From positions 1-55,094 of the forward strand of contig CASENE010000097.1 in the NCBI GenBank assembly GCA_949289265.1: 55,094 nt of DNA, written 5' to 3'. Shown piece by piece: positions 47,488 to 55,012 of this stretch. The DNA comes from an uncultured Bacteroides sp. Its GTDB lineage: Bacteria > Bacteroidota > Bacteroidia > Bacteroidales > Bacteroidaceae. Every line of letters starts with the position of its first letter. Positions within the stretch are counted from its first letter, which is position 1. The notes under the pieces were generated by a model. It was not told the origin of the DNA, ran no database searches, and saw nothing but the letters and a program-made list of their open reading frames with translations. Position numbers and translations under genes: made by a program.

Positions 47488-48570
47488 TCAGTCGCGTTCC
47501 ACCTTGAGCAGTCCGCCCGTGGCCGTGTCGAACAGCACCCGGATGGTGGAGTTCTTGTTGAACAACACGGGGGCCAGGTATTCGCGGGTGCCGAACTGGG
47601 TGACCGGCAGTTCGGCCTCCAGCAACGGGTGGTTGCCCTGGGTCAAGGTGATGCGGGCCCGTCCCGGCAGGTTGTAGGCCACGCCTTCCAGTTCTTTCTT
47701 TTTCTTGGTCTCGTCTTCCGTCAGCGGGGGCAGGGCGGGCGTCTGCAGGTTGGCGATGCTGAGGTAATAGGGCTCTCCGGCCAGGTCGTCCGCCTCCAGC
47801 AGTCCCAGTTTGCGGGAGAAGCGGAAGACGACTTTCTCTTTCATCTCTTCCGGCGCGATGCGCAGGCGCACGGTGGTGGTGTCTGTCTCGGTTTGTCCGC
47901 TGAACATCTGGGTCAGCACGCGGTCTTGCAGCTGCAGGTTGTCCAGCATCAGTTTCAGTTGGCGGCCGTCCTGGGGCACTACGTCCGATTCGCCCCGCAA
48001 CAGGGCGTTGCGGCTGTCGCGTATGTTGTAGATTTCCTTGGCCACCAGCTCGGCCATCTTGGCGGTGGAGCTGGCCATCAGGATGTCTTCGGTCAGGAAG
48101 CGGGTCGGGTCGGGCAGGGGTGTCTTGCGGCCGGCGCCGGCCGAGGTGTCCTGCGGGCGGGGATGGTCGCCGCTGAAAGGCAGGTTGATGGAGCGCACAA
48201 TGCCGTCTTCGGTCAGTTCCATCAGCGGGGCCACGGTCTTGTCTTTCAGCTTGACGAAGTACGTCTGGTCGCGGTCGGGCACGCCCACGCTCTGCATCTG
48301 TATGTTTTCCAGCGTCCAGTGCGTCTCTGCGTCGGCCGACACGTTGTTCAGCTGCAGGTAGCGTCCGGCATACTGGCAGAAGCGTCCCGGCGTGTAGTTG
48401 TGGCGCACCAACTGGAGGGTGATTTCTATTTCGGTCTTGGGCAACATGTAGGTCACTCCGTAGTCCTTGCCGCGCATCACTCCGGCCGTCACTTCCGTTT
48501 GCGCGAGGGCGGGCGCCGCGATGCTCCCGGCAAGCAGGGCGGCGAGGATATAGGTTTTGTTCTGTCTCAT
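47488..48570 (-). CDS. DUF4831-family exported protein
   Basis: A 360-residue protein with a signal peptide (ILAALLAGSIAAPALAQ). The core includes GKDYGVTYMLPKTEIEITLQ, CQYAGRYLQLNNVSADAETH and FLTEDILMASSTAKMAELVA, which I associate with DUF4831 of Bacteroidales. Function is unknown; the protein is probably periplasmic or surface-attached. The start is fixed by the signal peptide. It is convergent with the PqqD-like gene and lies in the same direction as the lactonase gene upstream of it. Confidence 0.75.
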   Translation of the reverse strand: MRQNKTYILAALLAGSIAAPALAQTEVTAGVMRGKDYGVTYMLPKTEIEITLQLVRHNYTPGRFCQYAGRYLQLNNVSADAETHWTLENIQMQSVGVPDRDQTYFVKLKDKTVAPLMELTEDGIVRSINLPFSGDHPRPQDTSAGAGRKTPLPDPTRFLTEDILMASSTAKMAELVAKEIYNIRDSRNALLRGESDVVPQDGRQLKLMLDNLQLQDRVLTQMFSGQTETDTTTVRLRIAPEEMKEKVVFRFSRKLGLLEADDLAGEPYYLSIANLQTPALPPLTEDETKKKKELEGVAYNLPGRARITLTQGNHPLLEAELPVTQFGTREYLAPVLFNKNSTIRVLFDTATGGLLKVERD

Positions 48571-48636
48571 ACCTGTCTGGTTTTAATCTTGGGTTACGGG
48601 CAAAGGTAGTCAACTTCCCCCATACAAAGGCTTTGA

Positions 48637-49752
48637 TTATGGATTATTAACGTAAACCACGCACACGGGCTTGTCCACCCGGATGTCCTTGCGGACGTCC
48701 GTCAGCAGGCCTGTTTCCGGGTCGCGTCGATACACCTGTATGACTCCGCTGTCCCTGCAGGCCGCCAGCAGGTACTTGCCGTTGGGCGAGATGCCGAAGT
48801 TCCTGGGGTGCAGCCCGGTGCGCTGATAGCCTGCCGGGGCCAACGTGCCGTCGTGCGGATGGACGGCGAAGATGGCTATCCCGTCGTTCCGGCCCCGGTT
48901 GCTGGCATAGAGGAACCGACCGTCCGGACTGAGGTGTATGTCGGCGCTGCCGCGGGCCCCGGCGCTGTCGGCCAAGATGGTCTGCACCGGCGTCAGGATG
49001 CCGTCGGCGTAGGACAGAACCGTAATCGCCCCGCTCAGTTCGCCGATGACGTAGGCATGTCTTCCGTCGGGCGCAAAGGTGAGGTGGCGCGGGCCGGTGT
49101 CGGGGTCCAGCTGTACGAAGGTCGAATCGGGCGACTGCTCCAGTCCCCGCGCCGTGACGTCCAGGCGCATCAGGCGGTCGGCGCTGAAGTCGGTGGCGAA
49201 GACGTGCCGTCCGTCGGGAGTGAAGGCCGTGCAGTGCACGTGCGGCACGCATTGCCTCACGCTGTCGGGCCCCGTGGCGATGCCCCGAAACAGCGTGTCC
49301 ATCGGCAACGTCTGCCCATCGTCCTGCAGGGGGAACACCGACAGACTGCCCCCGCTGTAGTTGGCCGTCAGCACCCATCGTCCGTCGGTGCTGACGTGGC
49401 AGGGGTCTTCGCCCTGCGTGAGGCGGCTGTTCAGCAGCGTGAGGCGGCCCGTCTTGCGGTCGAGGGCCAGGGCGGCGAGCGCCGCCGTGCTGTCGTTCAT
49501 CTCGTTGACGGCATACACGCGGCTGCCGTCGGCCGACGTCAGAAGAAACGAGGGGTTGGGCTGGGACACCGAGTCGAGCGCCCGGCTCTCGCCCGTCTCC
49601 TGGTTGAAGCGGAAGGTGTAGATGCCCCGGCTGCTGCCGTTGGTGTAGGTGCCCACCAGCAAGGTCAGTTCGGCCTCGTCCTGTGCCGGGCGTGGGGCGC
49701 AGGCCTGGAGGCAAAGCGCGGCGGCCATCAGGGGAAATAAAGATGTCTTCAT
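48637..49752 (-). CDS. Lactonase-family beta-propeller lipoprotein (6-phosphogluconolactonase type)
   Basis: A 371-residue protein starting with a lipoprotein signal (LMAAALCLQACAP). LTLLVGTYTNGSSRGIYTFR at the mature N-terminus and repeated propeller blades (GRWVLTANYSGGSLSVF, VPHVHCTAFTPDGRHVFATD, LHPRNFGISPNGKYLLAACR) match the seven-bladed lactonase family (PF10282). The cytoplasmic relatives hydrolyse 6-phosphogluconolactone. The lipoprotein signal here argues for an envelope location and perhaps another lactone, so I withhold the name pgl. Confidence 0.85.
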   Translation of the reverse strand: MKTSLFPLMAAALCLQACAPRPAQDEAELTLLVGTYTNGSSRGIYTFRFNQETGESRALDSVSQPNPSFLLTSADGSRVYAVNEMNDSTAALAALALDRKTGRLTLLNSRLTQGEDPCHVSTDGRWVLTANYSGGSLSVFPLQDDGQTLPMDTLFRGIATGPDSVRQCVPHVHCTAFTPDGRHVFATDFSADRLMRLDVTARGLEQSPDSTFVQLDPDTGPRHLTFAPDGRHAYVIGELSGAITVLSYADGILTPVQTILADSAGARGSADIHLSPDGRFLYASNRGRNDGIAIFAVHPHDGTLAPAGYQRTGLHPRNFGISPNGKYLLAACRDSGVIQVYRRDPETGLLTDVRKDIRVDKPVCVVYVNNP

Positions 49753-49789
49753 TGTGCTTGATGATTGGTCGAATCGTGTAATATCACCG

Positions 49790-49797
49790 CAAAGATA
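49790..49797 (-). promoter_or_regulatory. Possible -7 element for the lactonase gene
   Basis: On the minus strand this reads TATCTTTG, a consensus -7 element 38 bases before the lactonase start codon. A TTTG-like sequence upstream is at an unusually short distance, so only the -7 element is supported. Confidence 0.5.
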
Positions 49798-49857
49798 CGT
49801 TTTTCCTTCCAAATTCCCGCTCTTCTTCCCCCGTTGCGGCGGGGTTTTGTTCCCTGT

Positions 49858-49967
49858 TTTCCGGGGATATAATGCCGTCGACCTGGGACTATAGTTCCAG
49901 CGACCAGGGACTCTAATGCCAGCAACCTGGGACTCCAATGCCAGCAAGCGGGAATTATATCTCCACC
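49858..49967. repeat. Five-copy 22-bp tandem array (reverse orientation of the 39041 family)
   Basis: Units begin at 49858, 49880, 49902, 49924 and 49946, with consensus GACCNGGGACTATAATGCCAGC. Its reverse complement is the same family as the array at 39041-39128. It fills the middle of the 365-base gap between the divergent lactonase and nuclease genes; the remainder of that gap contains only the two promoters. Confidence 0.9.
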
Positions 49968-50059
49968 GAGGGCTGAAAGACAGGCCGTTGAGGAGGAACC
50001 GAAAGAGGCCTCCGGACGGCTTTCCCCGGCGCTTCTGCCGACAATAAGTCCGTTTTTGC

Positions 50060-50090
50060 TTGCATACCAGCGAAATTCGGCTTATTTTTG
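50060..50090 (+). promoter_or_regulatory. Bacteroidetes-type promoter for the PDDEXK nuclease gene
   Basis: TTG at 50060-50062, 20-base spacer, TATTTTTG at 50083-50090. It lies 27 bases before the start codon and about 90 bases downstream of the 22-bp array. Confidence 0.7.
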
Positions 50091-50117
50091 TCCGTGGAAA
50101 ACAGAGGAGGAAGAACT

Positions 50118-51044
50118 ATGGCAAGTAATTACATCCGTTTCGACTGGGCCATGAAGCGCCTGCTTCGCAACAAGGCCAACTTCGGCGTGCTGGAGGGCCT
50201 GCTTACCACGCTGCTGAAGGAGCGCATCGTGATTCAGAAACTGCTGGAGAGCGAAAGCAACCAGGCCGACGAGTTCGACAAGTATAACCGCGTGGACCTC
50301 CTGGCCGAGAACAGCAAGGGGGAATTGATATTGATTGAGGTGCAGAACAACAACGAGTATGCCTATTTCCAACGCATGCTGTTCGGCACATCCAAGCTGG
50401 TGACCGAGTACATCAACCGGGGCGAGGGCTATGACAAGGTGCGCAAGGTCTATAGCGTGAACATCGTGTATTTCGCCTTGGGCCACGGCACGGACATCGT
50501 TTATCACGGCAAGACGGAATTCCGCGGCATTCACAACGGAGAACTGTTGGAGCTCAGTCCGTTTCAGAAACAGACGTTCAAGGTCGATGCCGTGAGCCAG
50601 CTTTATCCGGAGTATTACATCCTGAAGGTAAACGACTTCAACCGGGTGGCCACGACTCCGCTCGAGGAATGGATTTATTACCTCAACACGGGCGATGTTC
50701 CCGACGGCGCCTCCGCACCCGGCCTGGAAGAAGTCAAGGAACGCCTGAAGCTGGAGCGTATGACCAAGGACGAACTGAATGCTTATTATCGCCACCTGGA
50801 CAACATCGTCATATTGCGCGACAATATCTTTACGGAACGCGCGGAAGGTCGTGCGGAAGGTCATGCTGAGGGCCGCGCAGAGGGGCTTGCCGAAGGCCGT
50901 GCTGAAGGGCTTGCGGAAGGCCGTGCGGAGGGTGAGAAAAACAAGCAAATGGAAATAGCCAAGAACCTGAAGAAGATGGGACTTGCAGCGGAAGATATTT
51001 CGCGGGCCACTGGGTTGACTCCGGAGGAGGTGGAAGGGCTGTAA
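50118..51044 (+). CDS. Rpn/PDDEXK_2-family nuclease with RAEG repeats
   Basis: A 308-residue protein preceded by GAGGAGGAAG. The N-terminal PD-(D/E)XK domain shows KYNRVDLLAENSKGELILIE followed by VQNN, giving the D...ExQ active site of PF12784, related to the Rpn/YhgA recombination-promoting nucleases often labelled transposases. Eight copies of a four-residue repeat (RAEG, HAEG or LAEG) occupy residues 241-272, encoded by 12-bp repeats. The C-terminus (IAKNLKKMGLAAEDISRATG) is a helical segment common to this family. It likely cuts DNA in recombination or phage-related contexts. Confidence 0.85.
   Translation: MASNYIRFDWAMKRLLRNKANFGVLEGLLTTLLKERIVIQKLLESESNQADEFDKYNRVDLLAENSKGELILIEVQNNNEYAYFQRMLFGTSKLVTEYINRGEGYDKVRKVYSVNIVYFALGHGTDIVYHGKTEFRGIHNGELLELSPFQKQTFKVDAVSQLYPEYYILKVNDFNRVATTPLEEWIYYLNTGDVPDGASAPGLEEVKERLKLERMTKDELNAYYRHLDNIVILRDNIFTERAEGRAEGHAEGRAEGLAEGRAEGLAEGRAEGEKNKQMEIAKNLKKMGLAAEDISRATGLTPEEVEGL
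50838..50933 (+). repeat. Eight in-frame 12-bp repeats in the nuclease gene
   Basis: Each 12-base unit encodes Arg/His/Leu-Ala-Glu-Gly. Because the unit is a multiple of three, copy-number change would lengthen or shorten the linker without breaking the frame. This matches the variable repeat tracts common in this protein family. Confidence 0.9.
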
Positions 51045-51084
51045 GGAAGGAAAGCGAATGATTGGTTTACTGGTGGAATAACTG

Positions 51085-51114
51085 AAAAAGGCACGACATG
51101 TGCCGCGCCTTTTT
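51085..51114. terminator. Bidirectional terminator
   Basis: AAAAAGGC at 51085-51092 pairs with GCCTTTTT at 51107-51114, with further GCAC/GTGC pairing inside. It lies between the convergent nuclease and lipoprotein genes. Confidence 0.8.
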
Positions 51115-51142
51115 ATCCACTGGTCATATGCTCCAATCCAAG

Positions 51143-51847
51143 TTACTCCCATTTGAAATCGAATTCAACATTCCCGTTTTCCATATATTTTATGGGATAA
51201 CCGTCAGCGTCCAGCTCATAGGTTATGTTGTCATCATTAACGGTTTTTACCAGATTCTTGCACCAAACTCCTAATAACTGCGGATGGGCCTGTAGGAAAC
51301 AATAATCATCCACTTCGCCTATTACGGGATCCGCATAAGTCGGGAATTTATTTTCCTTATCCATGTAGTAAGTATATGTCGTATAATAGGGGCTCCCTGC
51401 TCGACCGTAGCTTATTACATTCCCGTTCTCCCACGTGAATATCATGTCACCGTATTTTATCAGATGCCCTTCACTGTCGTATTCGCAAGTTATGTCATCG
51501 TTAACCCTGCGGAGAAGGTCGTCGTATAAAAACCTGCTGCCTTCGCTTCCGTCGGCATAGAGAAGTGTTGCCAATGTGTAGTCGCCCATTTTTTCATATT
51601 TGACATAGGCATTGTTTTCATCAGGATAAGCCAAATCATAAATGTTAGCCAACCAGCCGTCTGAGTTGTATTCCAGTGTCGTGATCTCACCGTAATTTGC
51701 GGTTTCCCTTATATAAACCAACTTCTTGGTCGTACTGCCACCGGGCGTATTGGGGTTCGGTGACTCTTCATCGTCGCCGCAAGCGGCGAAACCTACACTC
51801 ATAAACAAGGCCATAAAGGCCATTCCGATAAATTTCACTGTTTTCAT
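51143..51847 (-). CDS. Lipoprotein with YD-repeat-like strands
   Basis: A 234-residue protein with signal and lipobox MSVGFAACGDD, then a short acidic Pro/Thr linker. The body has repeated segments of the type ITTLEYNSDGWLANIYD, DDITCEYDSEGHLIKYGDM and DNITYELDADGYPIKYMENG, resembling the strand pairs of DUF4595/YD-like Bacteroides lipoproteins. It is probably outer-membrane anchored and surface or periplasm facing. The composition is more AT-rich than its neighbours. The untranslated region upstream contains the structured RNA candidate at 51985-52163. Confidence 0.75.
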   Translation of the reverse strand: MKTVKFIGMAFMALFMSVGFAACGDDEESPNPNTPGGSTTKKLVYIRETANYGEITTLEYNSDGWLANIYDLAYPDENNAYVKYEKMGDYTLATLLYADGSEGSRFLYDDLLRRVNDDITCEYDSEGHLIKYGDMIFTWENGNVISYGRAGSPYYTTYTYYMDKENKFPTYADPVIGEVDDYCFLQAHPQLLGVWCKNLVKTVNDDNITYELDADGYPIKYMENGNVEFDFKWE

Positions 51848-51984
51848 TGTTTCTATTTTAAGTTAAAAATACTACCATATACCACCTAAATATGTTCGAT
51901 ACTCAAAGTTGCTCTTTTCCCTTGATTGGATTACTCCGCCAACCGGGATTATCCGCTGATCCGAAAATCCGCTGACCCCATTAA

Positions 51985-52163
51985 CTTCAAATGTAGACAC
52001 ACAGAAAGGGCGTGGGAACTATTGGATGTCACCGCATTGAGGCTCTGGACTGCCCATCTTCAAGTGATAAACAATAGCCCACGCCAGACTTTTATATAGA
52101 CTACCCATAAATAGGATAGGTATATAACACTGACGTGAGCGTTCTTGTCTACTATCCTTGAAG
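51985..52163 (-). ncRNA. Candidate structured RNA (6S-like rod or long leader)
   Basis: Read on the minus strand, three helices are visible. The closing helix is CTTCAA+GTAGAC (52163-52147) with GTCTAC+TTGAAG (51998-51985). The distal helix is GGCGTGGG+CTATTG (52085-52072) with CAATAG+CCCACGCC (52024-52009), 14 pairs with a two-base bulge. A hairpin TATATA/CTATCC with GGGTAG/TATATA lies on one side of the central opening (52126-52093). No reading frame of useful size exists here on either strand. A consensus promoter on the same strand begins about 90 bases upstream. The long rod with a large central opening resembles 6S RNA, but it could be the leader of the lipoprotein gene. Confidence 0.55.
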
Positions 52164-52226
52164 ATTGAAATTGTCCAGATTCCAATGCAGGATAATATCT
52201 TAAACGCTCTTCGTTACAATATGTCT

Positions 52227-52246
52227 GTCCTTACAACTGTAAGGAC
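52227..52246. promoter_or_regulatory. Perfect palindrome at the predicted start of the minus-strand transcript
   Basis: GTCCTTACA and TGTAAGGAC flank a two-base centre. The minus-strand -7 element ends at 52251, so transcription should begin within or next to this palindrome. It could be an operator or a 5' RNA hairpin. Confidence 0.65.
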
Positions 52247-52250
52247 GCAA

Positions 52251-52281
52251 CAAAAGTACGGAGAAAGGATTTGAAAACAAA
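52251..52281 (-). promoter_or_regulatory. Bacteroidetes-type promoter, minus strand
   Basis: On the minus strand TTTG (52281-52278), a 19-base spacer and TACTTTTG (52258-52251) match the consensus exactly. It points leftwards into the structured RNA region and the lipoprotein gene, and is divergent from the tmRNA promoter about 100 bases away. Confidence 0.75.
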
Positions 52282-52384
52282 GGAAAAACTCGGATTTTTG
52301 TTAGGAATAGGTTGGAGAACATAAATAACCCTTTCCCCGTTCTTCCTATAAGAGTTTTGACTGCTAATATTTGCTAATAAATGA

Positions 52385-52414
52385 TTGTAGATTGCGGAAG
52401 AAGACATATCTTTG
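52385..52414 (+). promoter_or_regulatory. Promoter for tmRNA
   Basis: TTG at 52385-52387, 19-base spacer, TATCTTTG at 52407-52414. The predicted transcript start, near 52421, leaves a precursor of about 105 bases before the mature tmRNA 5' end, to be removed by processing. Confidence 0.75.
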
Positions 52415-52528
52415 CGGCCAAAGAAAGCGTTCGGTGAATGATAGAGGTATGCCATTTGTTCCTTTTTCATCCCTCAATATTGAAATGTCGTGCGCAATCT
52501 TTTGTTTTTTTACCTGTTGTATGAGTTT

Positions 52529-52924
52529 GGGGTTGACTGGATTTGACAGCGGGCAGAAATGGTAGGCAAGCATGCAGTGCTTCGTTGGCTGGCACTTAAA
52601 TCTCAGTCCTCGAAAATTTATCTGGCGAAAACAACTACGCTCTCGCTGCGTAATCGAAGCACAGTAGATTAACGCTTAATTCCGGCACCAGGTGCTGGAA
52701 CGGGACATCACTCGGAAGCTGTTGCTCCGAAGCATTCCGGTCAAGTGGTGCAGTCACATCGGGGATAGCCGTTGTCGGCCTCGCGGCGGCGGTGAAGTTT
52801 CAGAGGATAAGGTTACGGTTGATGGCTTTGGTTCTGCCGTAGCACGAAAACTTAGGCAAAGATAAGCATGTAGAAAACTTATGATTTCCTCGTTTGGACG
52901 AGGGTTCGACTCCCTCCAGCTCCA
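52529..52924 (+). ncRNA. ssrA: Transfer-messenger RNA (tmRNA)
   Basis: The 5' end GGGGTTGACTGGATTTGACA and the 3' end with GGACGAGGGTTCGACTCCC (T arm) are the tRNA-like halves. The 7-bp acceptor stem GGGGTTG/CAGCTCC closes them. The tag frame at 52624-52653 encodes GENNYALAA followed by TAA, the hydrophobic ending recognised by ClpXP-type proteases. Pseudoknot-like GC segments lie between. The discriminator A at 52924 is followed by CGA, not CCA, so the 3' CCA must be added after transcription. It rescues stalled ribosomes together with SmpB. Confidence 0.96.
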
Positions 52925-52927
52925 CGA

Positions 52928-52967
52928 ACGATAAAAGCCGTTGATTGCCAACGGCTTCTATCGTTTG
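52928..52967 (+). terminator. Terminator after tmRNA
   Basis: ACGATA-AAGCCGTTG pairs with CAACGGCTT-TATCGT around a short loop, and TTT follows. It starts a few bases after the tmRNA 3' end. Confidence 0.88.
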
Positions 52968-53287
52968 AATATAGTCTGTTCTCTTTTCTAACTGCCTGTT
53001 CTAGTCAGCCGAGGGCATCTGTGCTTTGCTACTGATGGATGAGCCTGCCTTGTGTGTATGTCTCTCCTTTCCTTTCCACTTGTAGGGTTTGGCTTTGTTC
53101 GTCAACGGGTGCACCGTTACGAATTTTGCTGAAATAAACCTCGTTTTCTGCCCCAAAAAGAGTTGTTATCCGGTTTCGTTGGTAGATTTGCCGAAAGAAA
53201 GCCTCCGCAGGAAAAGGATATTTCGATAATACTTCTTACCTTTGCGCAGAACGAACAATCAACCGATTCTAAAAACATATCGTAATT
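52968..53287. other. Intergenic region before the fumarase gene
   Basis: No gene is seen. AACGGGTGCACCGTT (53103-53117) is a near-perfect palindrome centred on GTGCAC. TACCTTTG at 53237-53244 is a consensus -7 element 43 bases before the fumarase start, but no -33 element lies 20 bases upstream, as might occur at an activated promoter. Confidence 0.5.
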
Positions 53288-54931
53288 ATGGCAACAACAC
53301 CAGAATTCAAGTATGCGCCCATGTTCCAGTTGGGCAAAGACGACACGGAATACTACCTGCTGAGCAAGGAAGGCGTGTCTGTGAGCGAGTTTGAGGGGAA
53401 ACCTATCCTGAAGGTCAGCCCCGAGGCATTGACGATGTTGACCAACGCGGCTTTCCGTGATGTCAACTTCCTGTTGCGCCGTTCGCACAACGAGCAGGTG
53501 GCTAAAATCCTGACCGATCCCGAGGCCAGCGAGAACGACAAGTATGTGGCACTGACCTTCCTCCGCAATGCCGAGGTGGCCAGCAAGGGACAGTTGCCTT
53601 TCTGCCAAGACACCGGCACGGCCATCATCCACGGCGAGAAGGGCCAGCAGGTATGGACGGGATTCTGCGACGAGGAGGCTCTGTCGAAAGGTGTGTACAA
53701 GACTTACACGGAAGAGAACCTGCGCTATTCGCAGAACGCGCCTCTTACCATGTATGACGAGGTGAACACCCGCTGCAACCTGCCTGCACAGATTGACATC
53801 GAGGCTACGGAGGGCGACGAGTACAAGTTCCTCTGCGTGGTGAAGGGCGGCGGTTCGGCCAACAAAACGTACTTCTATCAGGAGACCAAGGCCCGCATCC
53901 AGAATCCGGGTACGCTTGTTCCTTTCCTTGTGGAGAAGATGAAGAGTTTGGGCACTGCCGCTTGTCCTCCGTACCACATTGCCTTCGTTATCGGCGGCAC
54001 GTCGGCCGAGAAGAACCTGCTGACGGTGAAGTTGGCCTCGACTCATTATTACGACAGCTTGCCTACGACGGGCGACGAGACGGGCCGTGCCTTCCGCGAC
54101 GTGGAACTGGAGAAGCTGCTGCTGGAAGAGGCCCACAAGATTGGTTTCGGTGCCCAATTCGGCGGCAAGGCCTTTGCCCACGACGTGCGTGTCCTCCGTC
54201 TGCCGCGCCACGGCGCTTCCTGCCCCATCGGCCTGGGCGTGAGCTGCTCGGCCGACCGCAACATCAAGGCCAAGATTAATAAGGACGGCATCTGGATTGA
54301 GAAGCTGGACGACAATCCCGGCGAACTGATTCCCGCCGAATTGCGCAATGCCGGCGAGGGTGGCGCCGTACGCATCGACCTGAACCAGCCCATGAAGGAA
54401 ATCTGCAAGATTCTCTCCCAATATCCCGTGGCCACGCGTGTCAGCCTGAACGGCACCATCATCGTAGCCCGCGACATTGCCCATGCCAAGCTGAAAGCAC
54501 GCTTGGATGCCGGTCAGGATTTGCCGCAGTATTTCAAGGATCACCCCGTGCTCTATGCCGGCCCGGCCAAGACGCCTAAGGGCATGCCTTGCGGTTCGAT
54601 GGGGCCCACGACGGCCAACCGCATGGATCCCTACGTGGACGAGTTCCAAGACCACGGCGGTTCGATGGTGATGATTGCCAAGGGCAACCGCACACAGGTG
54701 GTGACGGATGCCTGCCAGAAGCACGGCGGCTTCTACCTGGGCAGCATCGGCGGTCCCGCAGCCGTTCTCTCGATGAACAGCATCAAGAGCATTGAATGCG
54801 TGGAATATCCCGAGCTGGGCATGGAGGCCATCTGGAAGATAGACGTGGTGGACTTCCCCGCCTTCATCCTGGTGGACGACAAGGGCAACGACTTCTTCAA
54901 GCAGTTGAAGCCTTGGAATTGCAAGAAATGA
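53288..54931 (+). CDS. Class I fumarate hydratase (4Fe-4S)
   Basis: A 547-residue enzyme of the oxygen-sensitive iron-sulfur class, interconverting fumarate and malate. The alpha region contains [17 protein letters not shown] with the first cluster cysteine, [34 protein letters not shown] and [14 protein letters not shown] with further cysteines. The beta region (from about residue 340) contains [10 protein letters not shown]-like [20 protein letters not shown] and [15 protein letters not shown]. Length and order fit the two-domain FumA/FumB type. In Bacteroides it belongs to the reductive branch from oxaloacetate to succinate. The gene is complete and ends in a terminator. Confidence 0.92.
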   Translation: MATTPEFKYAPMFQLGKDDTEYYLLSKEGVSVSEFEGKPILKVSPEALTMLTNAAFRDVNFLLRRSHNEQVAKILTDPEASENDKYVALTFLRNAEVASKGQLPFCQDTGTAIIHGEKGQQVWTGFCDEEALSKGVYKTYTEENLRYSQNAPLTMYDEVNTRCNLPAQIDIEATEGDEYKFLCVVKGGGSANKTYFYQETKARIQNPGTLVPFLVEKMKSLGTAACPPYHIAFVIGGTSAEKNLLTVKLASTHYYDSLPTTGDETGRAFRDVELEKLLLEEAHKIGFGAQFGGKAFAHDVRVLRLPRHGASCPIGLGVSCSADRNIKAKINKDGIWIEKLDDNPGELIPAELRNAGEGGAVRIDLNQPMKEICKILSQYPVATRVSLNGTIIVARDIAHAKLKARLDAGQDLPQYFKDHPVLYAGPAKTPKGMPCGSMGPTTANRMDPYVDEFQDHGGSMVMIAKGNRTQVVTDACQKHGGFYLGSIGGPAAVLSMNSIKSIECVEYPELGMEAIWKIDVVDFPAFILVDDKGNDFFKQLKPWNCKK

Positions 54932-54976
54932 AATCTTGTTTATAGCTAAGCAATAGTTTGTTTGGCAATGATTGTG

Positions 54977-55009
54977 AAAGGCGGCTTCTTACGCGGAGGC
55001 CGCCTTTTT
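54977..55009 (+). terminator. Terminator after the fumarase gene
   Basis: AAAGGCGGC at 54977-54985 pairs with GCCGCCTTT at 54999-55007 and TTTTT ends at 55009. A typical intrinsic terminator, with an apparent group II intron starting four bases after the T-run. Confidence 0.9.
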
Positions 55010-55012
55010 CTA

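Noticed and set aside
48637-49752. Naming the lactonase-family gene pgl
   Set aside because: The protein has a lipoprotein signal, so a cytoplasmic pentose-phosphate role is doubtful despite the family match.
52371-52565. A 64-codon frame just upstream of and into tmRNA
   Set aside because: It overlaps the tmRNA promoter and 5' end; the translation has no recognisable features and no ribosome site.
52754-52951. A 65-codon minus-strand frame within the tmRNA 3' half
   Set aside because: Lies wholly opposite structured tmRNA; similar short frames are common annotation artefacts at tmRNA genes.
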